A stretch of 64,000 bases of DNA from Bacteroidota bacterium. GTDB lineage: Bacteria; Bacteroidota; Bacteroidia; AKYH767-A; OLB10. The notes under the pieces were generated by a model. It was not told the origin of the DNA. It did no database searches and saw only the letters and a program-made list of their open reading frames with translations. Positions 6,611 to 16,149 of the stretch are shown one piece after another (position 1 is the first letter of the stretch; the number at the start of each line of letters is the position of its first letter). A program made the translations under genes and the position numbers. The stretch is from positions 1-64,000 of the forward strand of contig JAGVTU010000005.1 of assembly GCA_019136655.1 (NCBI GenBank). Reading direction: 5' to 3'.

Positions 6611-7888
6611 ATGATTGCTGACTATCTTCCTGTAATTTTATCTTCACTTGCTTTCATCGCATTTTATTCAGGGATTGAAATTGCCTATCTTTCAAGTAAT
6701 AAATTTAAGATAGAACTGGAGAGTAAGCAGGGAAAATGGAGTGGGAGAATATTGTCATTCTTCAGCAAATCACCCTCACGGTTTATATGCACTATATTGG
6801 TTGGAGTGAATATTTCTCTCGTAATTTATGGTACATATATGAGTGAGTTACTCAGGCCATGGCTAATACAATGGGTGCCCGAACGTTTCAATACCGAAGC
6901 CGGAACACTGATTATCGAAACCGTGGTTACCACATTTTTTCTGCTCATTGCAGGTGAGTTTCTACCTAAAATCTTATTTAGCATCAACCCTAACGAGACT
7001 CTTACTTTTTTCAGTGGATTTATATGGCTGAGTTATATTATTTTGTTTCCGGTAGTATGGATTATCCTCAAACTATCACATTTTTTATTGCGTCAGTTTT
7101 TCAAGGTTGATTTTTCGGAGGAAAGCACCGGCTTTGGTCGTATAGATTTGGATAATTTTATTGGAGAACTAAGTGAAAAATCGGGAGGGAAAGGCGAGTT
7201 TAATAAAGAAATTCAGATGTTTCAGAATGCCCTTGACTTCGACAGCTTAAAGTTGAGGCAGTGCATGATACCAAGGAATGAAATTATTTCCATGAATGTG
7301 AAAGATTCGGTAGAAGCACTCAGAAAGAAATTTGTAGAGACCGGTTTATCGAAAATTATGATTTATCAGGGTACAAGAGACAATATTATTGGTTTTGTCC
7401 ACAGTTACGAAATGTTTAAACAACCCAAGGATATTATATCAGTGTTACTTCCTGTATCTATTTTTCCTGAGACATTACCTGCCCGCCAGTTGCTGAGTCA
7501 TTTTACTACAAATCATCGGAGCGCAGCCATAATTGTTGATGAGTTTGGAACTACTTCAGGCATGGTGACTGTAGAAGATATAATGGAAGAAATTTTTGGC
7601 GAGATAAATGATGAACATGATGTGGATGAACTCTATGAAAAGAAAATTTCAGATACTGAGTTTTTGTTTGCAGGTCGCCTTGAAATTGATTTTCTGAATA
7701 AAAAATATAACCTCGAATTGCCTGAATCGGATGAATACACCACTCTTTCAGGTTTAATACTGTTTAACTTGGAAGACATCCCACATTTGCGTCAGCAACT
7801 TGTTGTTGGTAGCTACCATTTGACCATTGAAGCAGTAAGCGGAAATAAAATAGAACAGGTAAGACTAAAAATTCAAGACTCGGATTAA
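6611..7888 (+). CDS. CNNM/CBS/CorC-domain membrane protein (hemolysin-C/GldE-like family)
   Basis: 425 residues. An N-terminal CNNM (DUF21) membrane domain (about 1-190, with helices at LPVILSSLAFIAFYSGIE, FICTILVGVNISLVIYG and TVVTTFFLLIAGEFLPKIL) precedes a CBS pair (about 205-330, with CMIPRNEI and SAAIIVDEFGTTSGMVTVEDIMEEIFGEI) and a CorC_HlyC domain (about 345-420). The FGTTSGMVTVEDIMEEIFGEI-type segment is diagnostic of the family. Members are linked to Mg2+/Co2+ transport, and in Bacteroidota a member (GldE) supports gliding motility and secretion; the role here is open. It lies 28 bases past the small membrane protein in one operon. Confidence 0.9.
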   Translation: MIADYLPVILSSLAFIAFYSGIEIAYLSSNKFKIELESKQGKWSGRILSFFSKSPSRFICTILVGVNISLVIYGTYMSELLRPWLIQWVPERFNTEAGTLIIETVVTTFFLLIAGEFLPKILFSINPNETLTFFSGFIWLSYIILFPVVWIILKLSHFLLRQFFKVDFSEESTGFGRIDLDNFIGELSEKSGGKGEFNKEIQMFQNALDFDSLKLRQCMIPRNEIISMNVKDSVEALRKKFVETGLSKIMIYQGTRDNIIGFVHSYEMFKQPKDIISVLLPVSIFPETLPARQLLSHFTTNHRSAAIIVDEFGTTSGMVTVEDIMEEIFGEINDEHDVDELYEKKISDTEFLFAGRLEIDFLNKKYNLELPESDEYTTLSGLILFNLEDIPHLRQQLVVGSYHLTIEAVSGNKIEQVRLKIQDSD

Positions 7889-7942
7889 GACATAAAACTG
7901 AGAGTAATAAATAATCTAAGCCAATAAGTTTCCCTTTATAAC

Positions 7943-7963
7943 AGGAGAAAACTTCTCCTTTAA
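7943..7963 (+). terminator. Weak hairpin after the CNNM gene
   Basis: AGGAGAA / TTCTCCT (7943-7949 and 7953-7959) with a 3-base loop and a short T-run. It could end the lptC operon ahead of the promoter at 7982. Confidence 0.35.
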
Positions 7964-7981
7964 ACTAAAGCCATAAAATCG

Positions 7982-7989
7982 TATCTTTG
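7982..7989 (+). promoter_or_regulatory. -7 box upstream of the coiled-coil protein gene
   Basis: TATCTTTG, exact TAnnTTTG match, 28 bases before the ATG at 8018. It predicts a leader of about 22 bases for the transcript that probably also carries rbfA and the methyltransferase. Confidence 0.6.
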
Positions 7990-8017
7990 TAATGTTGAAT
8001 TTAATAATTATTAAAAA

Positions 8018-8692
8018 ATGAAAAAAGTACTCTTAACAGTTTTTGCCAGTGGGTTATTTTTTACTGCCCATTCACAAAGTATAAATGTGACAGAACAAAA
8101 TGTATTGTTTTTAAACGGACAACATCCTGCCTTGGTAACAATGGTGTATAACAATTCCATGAGTGATGTTATGGAGAAATGGAAATCATTTTTGAAATCT
8201 TATAAGAATGAAAAAATTAAAGCCGATAAAAGCGGTGAAATTTTCGGAGATAATGTGCTGATAAAAGACTGGGGCAATAATCCGGTTGATATTTATGCAC
8301 GTTTTGAAGAAAACAAAGCTGACCAGTCAGTGAAAGTGATGGCAGCTTTTGATTTGGGAGGAGCATATCTTTCGTCAGCAGGTGATGCTGCCAAATATTC
8401 TTCTGCCGAAGGAATGATTAAAAACTTTGCTGTAGAAACGACTAAGGGTCCATTGGCCGACAAAAAGAAAGAAGCTGAGAAATTGCTTTCACGGATGGAA
8501 TCGGATAGAGACAGTCAGGAGAAGAATCTGAAATCACTGCGAAGCGATATCGAAAATTATAAGGAAAAAATCAGCAATGCAGAAAAGGATATTCAGAAAG
8601 GTGAAGCTGAACTGAGCAAAAAGAAATCAGAGATTGAAACCCAAAGAACAAACATTCAGCTAATAAATAGCCAGATTGAAGCTGTAAAGTAG
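8018..8692 (+). CDS. Secreted or periplasmic coiled-coil protein, unknown function
   Basis: 224 residues. A signal peptide (MKKVLLTVFASGLFFTAHSQ) is followed by a globular region (25-145, with KWKSFLKSYKNEKIKADKSGE) and a long C-terminal heptad-rich coiled coil from about 147 (DKKKEAEKLLSRMESDRDSQ through EIETQRTNIQLINSQIEAVK). I do not recognise the family. It stands 18 bases before rbfA and has its own promoter. Confidence 0.75.
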   Translation: MKKVLLTVFASGLFFTAHSQSINVTEQNVLFLNGQHPALVTMVYNNSMSDVMEKWKSFLKSYKNEKIKADKSGEIFGDNVLIKDWGNNPVDIYARFEENKADQSVKVMAAFDLGGAYLSSAGDAAKYSSAEGMIKNFAVETTKGPLADKKKEAEKLLSRMESDRDSQEKNLKSLRSDIENYKEKISNAEKDIQKGEAELSKKKSEIETQRTNIQLINSQIEAVK

Positions 8693-8710
8693 TCGGCCAA
8701 AACAAAGAAT

Positions 8711-9076
8711 ATGGACAGTACACGTCAGCAAAAGATTTCGCGAATGATTCAGAAAGAAATCAGCGAACTTTTTCAGCATGAAGGAAAGGATATTTATGGA
8801 AATGCTTTTGTTACGGTTACAAACGTTAGAGTGACACCTGACCTTGGAGTTGCTTATATCAGGTTAAGTCTTTTCAAGCAAAAAAATGCACAGCAGGTTG
8901 TTGATGATATGAACAAACACATGCATGATATAAGAAGAAGACTTGGCAACCGTATCAAAAATCAAATCAGACATATTCCTGAATTGAAGTTTTTCAATGA
9001 TGAAAGTTTGGACTATGTGGACCATATGGAACAGTTGTTTAAAGAAATTCATAAAGACGATACAAAAGAAGATTAA
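8711..9076 (+). CDS. rbfA: 30S ribosome-binding factor RbfA
   Basis: 121 residues with the RbfA KH-like fold: STRQQKISRMIQKEISELF at the N-terminus, VTVTNVRVTPDLGVAYIRLS strands, and RRRLGNRIKNQIRHIPELKF followed by the DESLDYVDHME end. RbfA matures the 5' end of 16S rRNA in pre-30S particles. Length and motifs are standard. It overlaps nothing and is followed after 8 bases by the methyltransferase. Confidence 0.95.
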   Translation: MDSTRQQKISRMIQKEISELFQHEGKDIYGNAFVTVTNVRVTPDLGVAYIRLSLFKQKNAQQVVDDMNKHMHDIRRRLGNRIKNQIRHIPELKFFNDESLDYVDHMEQLFKEIHKDDTKED

Positions 9077-9084
9077 GCCAATCG

Positions 9085-9894
9085 ATGCATTACGACCCAA
9101 TAAAACGTTCGCTTGGCGAAGTGTTTAACAAGACTCCTTTTTTAAGAAAGATTTTTTACCGTTTGCTCGACTTATTGCTCCTGCGGGCATGGCATATCCA
9201 TAAAGAACTGAAACCCTGGTTGCGTCAGCATACTCAGGGTGCTGATGTATTGGATGCAGGTGCAGGATTCGGACAATATACTTATTGGTTATCGCGCAAA
9301 AACAACAAGCTGAAAATTTATGCAGTGGATGTGAAGGAAGAACAAGTGCGCGACTGTAATAATTTTTTTAAGTCTATTGGATACAACAATGTATTGTTTG
9401 GCGTGGAGGACTTAGTTGTTTATCAGAAACCGGATGCATATAACCTTGTTGTATGTGTTGATGTGATGGAACATATTCTTGAAGATGAGAAAGTGTTTTC
9501 AAACTATGTTGCATCTTTAAAAAAGGGAGGTATGCTCATCATTTCAACGCCCAGTGACCAGGGAGGAAGCGATGTGCATGAAGGCGGAGATACTTCTTTT
9601 ATTGAAGAACATGTGCGTGATGGTTATAACATAAAAGATATTGAACAAAAACTATTAAGAGCAGGTTTCAGCCGTGTAGAAGCACGGTACAGCTATGGGA
9701 GTCCGGGTAAAATTTCATGGCGATTGTCAATGAAGTACCCCATCTCATTACTTGGAGTATCCAAAATATTTTTTGTTGTATTACCATTTTATTATCTGTT
9801 GGTTTATCCTTTCTGTTATTTACTCAACTATGCTGACACTGCAGGAAATCATACTACAGGTACGGGACTTATTGTAAAAGCATGGAAAGATTAA
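9085..9894 (+). CDS. Class I SAM-dependent methyltransferase with C-terminal membrane segment
   Basis: 269 residues. SAM motif I is VLDAGAGFGQYT (about 52-63), the acidic strand-2 end is KIYAVDVKEEQ, and the post-motif is LVVCVDVMEHI (about 127), typical of Methyltransf_11/23 domains. Near the C-terminus ISLLGVSKIFFVVLPFYYLLVYPFCYLL (about 213-240) is hydrophobic enough for a membrane hairpin. Lipid, quinone or glycan substrates are therefore plausible, but the substrate cannot be read from sequence. It is the last gene of the rbfA unit. Confidence 0.8.
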   Translation: MHYDPIKRSLGEVFNKTPFLRKIFYRLLDLLLLRAWHIHKELKPWLRQHTQGADVLDAGAGFGQYTYWLSRKNNKLKIYAVDVKEEQVRDCNNFFKSIGYNNVLFGVEDLVVYQKPDAYNLVVCVDVMEHILEDEKVFSNYVASLKKGGMLIISTPSDQGGSDVHEGGDTSFIEEHVRDGYNIKDIEQKLLRAGFSRVEARYSYGSPGKISWRLSMKYPISLLGVSKIFFVVLPFYYLLVYPFCYLLNYADTAGNHTTGTGLIVKAWKD

Positions 9895-10004
9895 GTGATA
9901 TTCATGCATCTATTAGTGCAGATATTACTCAATGCTCAGCGGTTTTGCCAAACACTATAAATTGCGCCATTCATATTTAAGTATTACCAAAATCAAATTA
10001 CAAA

Positions 10005-13000
10005 ATGAAGTACATTACTAATTTTTTCAGAGTATGTGTAATTACTCTGTTAACGTTTGCTAACGTTAAAGCAGCTGACTCCCGCAGTTTCTGGAAAGAT
10101 ATTTCAGAATCAGAAATTACAGCTACAGGCGAACGATACACTATTCCTTCAAAATTCAGGGCATTACGTCTTGACATTAATCAGATGCGTCAATATCTGG
10201 CTACTGCACCTATGGAGCCTGCACAAACGGCTAATCTTAAAAATGGTTTACTGTTTGAAATGCCCATGCCTGATGGCAGCTTTCAGCGCTTTCAGATATT
10301 TGAATATGCGATGATGCATCCTGATCTGGCTGCTAAGTTTCCTTCTATAAAAACTTATACAGGAAAGGGAATTGACGATGCATCTGCATCTATTAAACTC
10401 GATGTAACGCAGTTGGGTTTTCATGCGATGACCTTGTCACCAAAAGGAAGTGTGTTTATTGATACATATAACAAAAACACAACTACAGAATATATCTGCT
10501 ATAATAAAAACGACCTGATGAGGGTATCTTCTTTTACCTGTGAGTTTAATGATCTCACCAACGGTCTTATAAAAGTTCCTGATGCAACAAGTGCTCAGCG
10601 TTCCAGCGGTACGCAATTAAGAACCTATCGTCTGGCAATGGCTTGTACAGGTGAATATGCTTCATATTACGGAGGAACTGTATCAGGTGCTATGGCTGGT
10701 ATAACAACAACTGTCAACAGAGTTAATGGTGTTTACGAAACAGAAACCAGTATAAGAATGGTGTTGATTGCAAATAATAATCAGATTATTTACACCAATT
10801 CTTCAACTGACCCTTATACCAACAGCAATGGTTCAACAATGCTTGGTCAAAACCAAACCAATATTGACAATGTAATTGGCTCGGCTAACTATGATATAGG
10901 GCATGTGGTGAGCACAGGAGGAGGAGGTGTAGCTTATCTAGGGGTTATCTGTTCTTCTAATTATAAAGCCAGAGGTGTTACCGGAAGTTCAGCACCTACA
11001 GGTGATGCATTTGACATTGACTATGTAGCTCATGAAATGGGTCATCAGTTTGGAGGTAATCATACTTTTAACAGCTCAACAGGAAGTTGTAGTGGAAACA
11101 GAGCATCTTCAGCAGCGTACGAACCGGGAAGTGGTATTACCATTATGGCATATGCAGGTATTTGCGGTTCAGATAATCTTGCTCCACATAGCATAGCTTA
11201 CTTCCACACAAAAAGTTTTGATGAGATTAATATTTATTCTACTACCGGAAACGGAAACAGTTGTCCTGTAAACACAGGTACAGGAAATAATCCTCCTGTT
11301 GTAACCAGCATGGGCAGTACACATAGTATTCCAATCAGCACACCTTTTGTATTAACTGGTGCAGCTACTGATGCAGACAGCGATCCTATATATTATAGTT
11401 GGGAAGAATACGACTTAGGCCCGGCAGGCGCATGGAATGTACAGTCAACCACAGCACCACAATTCAGACCTTTTGAACCAACTCTTTCGCCATCACGTAC
11501 ATTTCCGCAAATGTCGGATGTGGTAAACAATACAACTACTGTTGGAGAATTGTTGCCTAATCAGGCACGCACTTTGAAATTCAGGCTCACTGTGCGCGAC
11601 AACAGAGCAGGAGGTGGAGGAGTGATGCATCCCGATACAACTCTCAACATAAGTGTTGTAAACTCAGGAGGTGCTTTTGCTGTAACAGCCCCCAATACTG
11701 CAGTGACATGGGCAGGAGGGAGTTCTCAAACTGTAACATGGAACGTGAGTGGTACAACAGGAAGTGGAATAAACACTGCCAATGTAAAAATTTCATTAAG
11801 TACAGATGGAGGTTATACTTACCCAACGGTTTTGTTAGCCAGCACACCAAATGATGGCAGCCAAACTATCACTGTTCCTAATATAGCAACTACAACTGCA
11901 CGTATAAAAGTAGAGGCAGTTGGAAATATATTTTTCGATATCAGTAATGTGAATTTTACAATTACACAATCGGTAGGTTTAACTACCATTACCACATCAG
12001 CAGTTTCTCCGCTGACTTATTGTGCAGGTGCATCAGTTAATGTTTCATTTACTACAGATGCTGCAGCTAATTCAGGAAATATTTTTACTGCTCAACTTTC
12101 AAATGCCGGTGGCTCGTTTTCAAATCCAACAAACATTGGTACTTTAAATTCAACTGCAGCAGGAACAATAGCATGTGTTATACCTGCTGGTACCTCTGCC
12201 GGAAATGGTTATCGTATAAGGGTGGTGAGTTCTAATCCTGCTGTAACAGGAAGTGATAACGGATCAAATATTACTATCAGTACAAACCCTACACCATCCA
12301 TCAGCGGAACATTAAGTTTCTGTCAGGGCAGTTCAACTACACTGAATGCAGGCAGTGGTTACAGCAGTTATCTGTGGTCAACAGGAGCCACAACACAAAC
12401 AGTAAACGTAAGTACAGCAGGAACATTTACTGTTACTGTAACTAATGCAAATGGTTGCAGTGGAAGTATTTCTGCAACAACCAGCGTCAATTCAAACCCT
12501 ACACCATCCATCAGCGGAACATTAAGTTTCTGTCAGGGCAGTTCAACTACACTGAATGCAGGCAGTGGTTATAGCAGTTATCTGTGGTCAACAGGAGCAA
12601 CTACACAAACAATAAACGTAAGTACATCAGGAACATTTACTGTTACAGTTACCAATGCCAATGGTTGCAGTGGTAGTACTTCTGCTACTACAAGTGTAAA
12701 TGCATTACCGGTTGCCGCGATTACACCTTCAGGAACTGTTACTACATGTAATACTTCACAATTATTGTCAGCAACAACAGGAGCAGGGTATAACTATCAA
12801 TGGCGTTTGAACGGAAGTAATATTAACGGAGCTACATCTGCAACATATAATGCTACTGCATCAGGCAACTATGATGTTGTTGTAACTGCTAATAATTGCT
12901 CTTCAACATCCTCTGCTACAGTTTTAAATTTAGGAACAGGATCACCGGTAATCACAGCAAATGGCAGTACAACTATTTGTGCAGGATCGTCTGTTGTTCT

Positions 13001-14639
13001 TACAGCACCTGCTGGTGCAAGTGCCTATCAGTGGTATAGAAATAATGTAGCACTGGCAACTGGTACAGGGCAGAATTATACAGCTAATTCACAGGGAACT
13101 TATTATTGCAATGTAACAGGAGGTTGCTCAGGAAACTCAAACTCTATAGTTATTTCCGTAATCAATAACCCAACTCCTGTGATAAGTTCTACTACGCCAA
13201 GAACATTTTGTTCACCGGGCTATGTAGTGCTTACAGCAAATTCATTTACAGGCGTAACTTACCAGTGGCAAAAGAATAGTGTAAATATTCCTGGAGCAAC
13301 TTCTGCAACATTAACTGTAACAGATGCCGGAGGGTATCGTGTAATAGAAACGGCTAATGGTTGCTCAAAATCAATAACAGCAAGTGTGTTAAAGGCAACA
13401 TCAGTAACAGCACATATAAGTACCAATGATCAGACTACAATTTGTGCAATGAATGGAACTGTTACGATGACAGTGGATGACAGTATTCCGGGTTACAGTT
13501 ATCAGTGGCAAAAAGATGGTGTTTCAATAAGCGGTGCAACGGGAACAAATTATACAGCCACTTCTACAGGAAACTATACTTGTGTAATTTCCGCATCTTG
13601 TGGAACAACAACATCCAATAATATCGCTGTTTCTATAGGTACATTTGCTGCTTCAGTTACACCGGCAGGCACAGTTTATATTTGCTCCGGAGCTGGCTTA
13701 GAACTTTCTGCAAGTACAGGAACAGGGTTTACTTATCAGTGGAAATTAAACGGAATAGATATTCAAGGTGCCAATAGCCCCACACTCACCGTAAACACTG
13801 CAGGAAATTATTCTGTTTATATGACATCGCCTTGCGGAAATGCTTTGTCAAATACAGTAACTGTTAACAGTGCAACCGTGGTTGCATCCATAACACCTGC
13901 AGGGACATCCACAATTTGTGCTGCACAATATGTTCAGTTTAATACACCTTCTGACCCTGCATATACATATCAATGGTATCGTAATAATGTTCCATTATCA
14001 AATGGCTCAGTTCCTACTTATACTGCAGGTTCACATGGTACATATAAAGTAGTTGTTTCGCTTAATGGAATATGCCCTGTTACATCTAATGAAGTTGTTG
14101 TAAATGTCATCAATAATCCTACACCTGTTAACACTGCTTCAGGACCACTTACCATTTGTGATGGAGATTCAGTTACATTAAATACAAACTTCTGGAATGG
14201 CGCTAGTTATCAGTGGACAAAAAACAGCATTGATATTCCCGGAGCAACGGCACTTAGTTATACTGCTACAACAAAAGGTTCATACAGGGTGAGACAAACA
14301 GGTAATGGCTGTTCGAAGTTATCTCCTACTTTATCAGTAAACGTTAATCCCTGTCGTATTGCAGCAGATGGAGTTACTGAGTTGAATGAAGATGTTTCCG
14401 TTTCAATTATTCCTAATCCGGTAATAAATATTTCTGAAATTATTGTTGATGGTGATATTGTAATTAGCAATGCTCAGTTGGAAGTTTATGACCTGATTGG
14501 AAACAAAGTTATTTCCATTAAAGATATTCAAACCAACCGTTTGAGTTTTGGAAAAGGAAATCTCCGTCCCGGAATTTATATGATGAATTTTGTAAACGGA
14601 GATGGCGTTTCAGTGAGCAAACGTTTTGTTGTTCAGTAA
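10005..14639 (+). CDS. Secreted reprolysin-like zinc metalloprotease with Ig-like repeats and T9SS C-terminal domain
   Basis: 1,544 residues. Signal peptide (MKYITNFFRVCVITLLTFANVKA), propeptide-like region (about 25-200), then a catalytic domain with the zinc motif HEMGHQFGGNH (H343, E344, H347, H353) and a Met-turn ITIMAYAGICG, as in metzincins (reprolysin type). Domains of about 100 residues follow (starting near PPVVTSMGSTHSIPI), then from about 750 a run of 70-90-residue Ig-like modules with the pattern ICxGxSVxLTA...YQWxxNxxxIxGATxxxYTxxxxGxYxV. The end (about 1,455-1,544, AQLEVYDLIGNKVISI ... LRPGIYMMNF ... KRFVVQ) is a type A type IX sorting domain. The product should be secreted across the outer membrane or anchored to its surface. 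Confidence 0.92.
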   Translation: MKYITNFFRVCVITLLTFANVKAADSRSFWKDISESEITATGERYTIPSKFRALRLDINQMRQYLATAPMEPAQTANLKNGLLFEMPMPDGSFQRFQIFEYAMMHPDLAAKFPSIKTYTGKGIDDASASIKLDVTQLGFHAMTLSPKGSVFIDTYNKNTTTEYICYNKNDLMRVSSFTCEFNDLTNGLIKVPDATSAQRSSGTQLRTYRLAMACTGEYASYYGGTVSGAMAGITTTVNRVNGVYETETSIRMVLIANNNQIIYTNSSTDPYTNSNGSTMLGQNQTNIDNVIGSANYDIGHVVSTGGGGVAYLGVICSSNYKARGVTGSSAPTGDAFDIDYVAHEMGHQFGGNHTFNSSTGSCSGNRASSAAYEPGSGITIMAYAGICGSDNLAPHSIAYFHTKSFDEINIYSTTGNGNSCPVNTGTGNNPPVVTSMGSTHSIPISTPFVLTGAATDADSDPIYYSWEEYDLGPAGAWNVQSTTAPQFRPFEPTLSPSRTFPQMSDVVNNTTTVGELLPNQARTLKFRLTVRDNRAGGGGVMHPDTTLNISVVNSGGAFAVTAPNTAVTWAGGSSQTVTWNVSGTTGSGINTANVKISLSTDGGYTYPTVLLASTPNDGSQTITVPNIATTTARIKVEAVGNIFFDISNVNFTITQSVGLTTITTSAVSPLTYCAGASVNVSFTTDAAANSGNIFTAQLSNAGGSFSNPTNIGTLNSTAAGTIACVIPAGTSAGNGYRIRVVSSNPAVTGSDNGSNITISTNPTPSISGTLSFCQGSSTTLNAGSGYSSYLWSTGATTQTVNVSTAGTFTVTVTNANGCSGSISATTSVNSNPTPSISGTLSFCQGSSTTLNAGSGYSSYLWSTGATTQTINVSTSGTFTVTVTNANGCSGSTSATTSVNALPVAAITPSGTVTTCNTSQLLSATTGAGYNYQWRLNGSNINGATSATYNATASGNYDVVVTANNCSSTSSATVLNLGTGSPVITANGSTTICAGSSVVLTAPAGASAYQWYRNNVALATGTGQNYTANSQGTYYCNVTGGCSGNSNSIVISVINNPTPVISSTTPRTFCSPGYVVLTANSFTGVTYQWQKNSVNIPGATSATLTVTDAGGYRVIETANGCSKSITASVLKATSVTAHISTNDQTTICAMNGTVTMTVDDSIPGYSYQWQKDGVSISGATGTNYTATSTGNYTCVISASCGTTTSNNIAVSIGTFAASVTPAGTVYICSGAGLELSASTGTGFTYQWKLNGIDIQGANSPTLTVNTAGNYSVYMTSPCGNALSNTVTVNSATVVASITPAGTSTICAAQYVQFNTPSDPAYTYQWYRNNVPLSNGSVPTYTAGSHGTYKVVVSLNGICPVTSNEVVVNVINNPTPVNTASGPLTICDGDSVTLNTNFWNGASYQWTKNSIDIPGATALSYTATTKGSYRVRQTGNGCSKLSPTLSVNVNPCRIAADGVTELNEDVSVSIIPNPVINISEIIVDGDIVISNAQLEVYDLIGNKVISIKDIQTNRLSFGKGNLRPGIYMMNFVNGDGVSVSKRFVVQ
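12283..12702 (+). repeat. Two near-identical 210-bp tandem units inside the metalloprotease gene
   Basis: Units at 12283-12492 and 12493-12702 start with CAAACCCTACACCATCCATC and differ at a few positions. They encode two 70-residue Ig-like modules (around residues 760-829 and 830-899). The period is a multiple of three, so copy number can change without breaking the frame. Confidence 0.9.
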
Positions 14640-14652
14640 ATGAGTAAGTTTA

Positions 14653-15330
14653 TTGAAACAACCTGAAATAATATTCGAAGACTATTACCTTGCCGTGCTA
14701 CACAAGCCGGCAGGGTTAATGGTCGAGGATGATGGATTTGGTAATCCATCGGTTCAGCAGTGGATGCTTCAGCATCTTCAGAAAAAATTTCCTGATCATA
14801 AAACTTATTTTATTGGTTTTCCTCATCGCCTCGACAGGGTGACAGAAGGATTGTTGTTGGTGGCAAAAACCAAAGCAGCCCTTACAGCTCTCAATAAGCA
14901 ATTTGAAAACAAAACAGTAAGGAAAATTTATCATGCACTTATCCATCAGCCATTGCGACATGCTTCAGGAACTTTACGTCATTATCATAAGAAGGATGTC
15001 AAACTTAAGAAGGCAATAATTTCACTGAAACCAAGAGAAGGATTTTCGCCCTGTGAATTGAAATATGAAACCATTGTTTCAGATAAAACCACTTACAGTT
15101 TGTTAAAAATAGAATTACTCACAGGGAAATATCATCAGATACGTGCCCAACTTGCATTTGAAAAATCTCCTGTAGTTGGTGATGTATTTTACGGCTCTGA
15201 TATTGAAAATGGAAAAAACAGAATTGCTCTTGCGGCAACTGAATTATTATTTCATCATCCTAAATCAAATGAGCCTATGCTGTTTGAACTGAATTGGCAA
15301 AAGATATTTTCAGGATTTTTAAGTAAATGA
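14653..15330 (+). CDS. RluA-family pseudouridine synthase
   Basis: 225 residues of the RluA/RluC/RluD fold: LAVLHKPAGLMV (15-26), the catalytic HRLDRVTEGLLLVAK (about 57-71, Asp in HRLDR), and YHQIRAQLAF (about 160). It isomerises uridines in rRNA or tRNA; no S4 domain is present, as in the short TruC/RluA subgroup. The start is a TTG. The only nearby ATG lies after the LHKPAG motif and would remove an essential strand, and the frame is closed by a TGA at 14641, so TTG 14653 is the best choice. Confidence 0.9.
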   Translation: MKQPEIIFEDYYLAVLHKPAGLMVEDDGFGNPSVQQWMLQHLQKKFPDHKTYFIGFPHRLDRVTEGLLLVAKTKAALTALNKQFENKTVRKIYHALIHQPLRHASGTLRHYHKKDVKLKKAIISLKPREGFSPCELKYETIVSDKTTYSLLKIELLTGKYHQIRAQLAFEKSPVVGDVFYGSDIENGKNRIALAATELLFHHPKSNEPMLFELNWQKIFSGFLSK

Positions 15331-15376
15331 AACAGAGCATTATTATCTGAATGGGCCAGGCTTCAGCCAAACTAAG

Positions 15377-15384
15377 TATCTTTG
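15377..15384 (+). promoter_or_regulatory. -7 promoter box of lipB
   Basis: TATCTTTG, exact match. Its last three bases are the TTG that begins the longest lipB reading frame (15382), so that codon lies upstream of the predicted transcription start and cannot be the initiator. The TTG at 15403 is the first usable start after the box. Confidence 0.6.
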
Positions 15385-15402
15385 TCATTTTATTTTTATT
15401 CA

Positions 15403-16146
15403 TTGCAAAAAATATTTTTTAGTGATTTAGGCAGGATTGATTACCTCAAGTCGTGGCAATTACAGGAGGATTTACTTCAGCAAATTGTTCAGCTAAAACT
15501 TGACGGACGAAATCACAATTTGGGCGATAAAGCTCCTACGCCTCATTACCTCTTGTTTTGCGAGCATCCACATGTTTATACACTTGGAAAAAGCGGAAGC
15601 AGCGAACATTTGCTGATCAACCAACATGAGTTGTTAAAGCAACAAACCACCTTTATAAAAACAAACCGCGGAGGTGATATTACCTATCATGGTCCCGGAC
15701 AGATAGTAGGCTATCCCATTCTTAACCTCGATTTATTTTTTAACGATGTTCATCTTTATGTACGAAACCTTGAAGAAGTCATCATTCGTACTATTGCGGA
15801 ATATGGTATTGTGGGTACAAGAATTCCCAAACTCACCGGAGTGTGGATTGACGGTGGCACTTCTAAAGCAAGGAAAATTTGTGCATTTGGTGTGAGATGC
15901 AGCCGTTGGGTAACAATGCATGGCTGGGCATTAAATGTGAATACACAACTGGAATATTTTAATCATATTGTTCCATGCGGAATCATTGATAAATCGGTAA
16001 CTTCATTGCAATTGGAAATAGGGAAAAAATGTGATGAGGAAGAGGTAAAAGCAAAATTACTTATGCATTTTACAGAGGTGTTTCATGTGCAGGCAGAAAC
16101 AATTCCTGCGGAACAGTTACTTTTGGCTAATCATATTATTTCCTGA
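15403..16146 (+). CDS. lipB: Octanoyltransferase LipB
   Basis: About 247 residues. LipB moves octanoyl from acyl carrier protein to lipoyl domains, such as that of the OdhB encoded at 26621. Visible motifs: FCEHPHVYTLGKS, the signature RGGDITYHGPGQIVGYP, KLTGVWI, KICAFGVRCSRW and the catalytic-region PCGIIDKSVTSL (Cys and Lys). The start is set at TTG 15403 because a promoter box overlaps the upstream TTG. It runs 3 bases from the following serine hydrolase gene, suggesting an operon. Confidence 0.93.
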   Translation: MQKIFFSDLGRIDYLKSWQLQEDLLQQIVQLKLDGRNHNLGDKAPTPHYLLFCEHPHVYTLGKSGSSEHLLINQHELLKQQTTFIKTNRGGDITYHGPGQIVGYPILNLDLFFNDVHLYVRNLEEVIIRTIAEYGIVGTRIPKLTGVWIDGGTSKARKICAFGVRCSRWVTMHGWALNVNTQLEYFNHIVPCGIIDKSVTSLQLEIGKKCDEEEVKAKLLMHFTEVFHVQAETIPAEQLLLANHIIS

Positions 16147-16149
16147 ATC

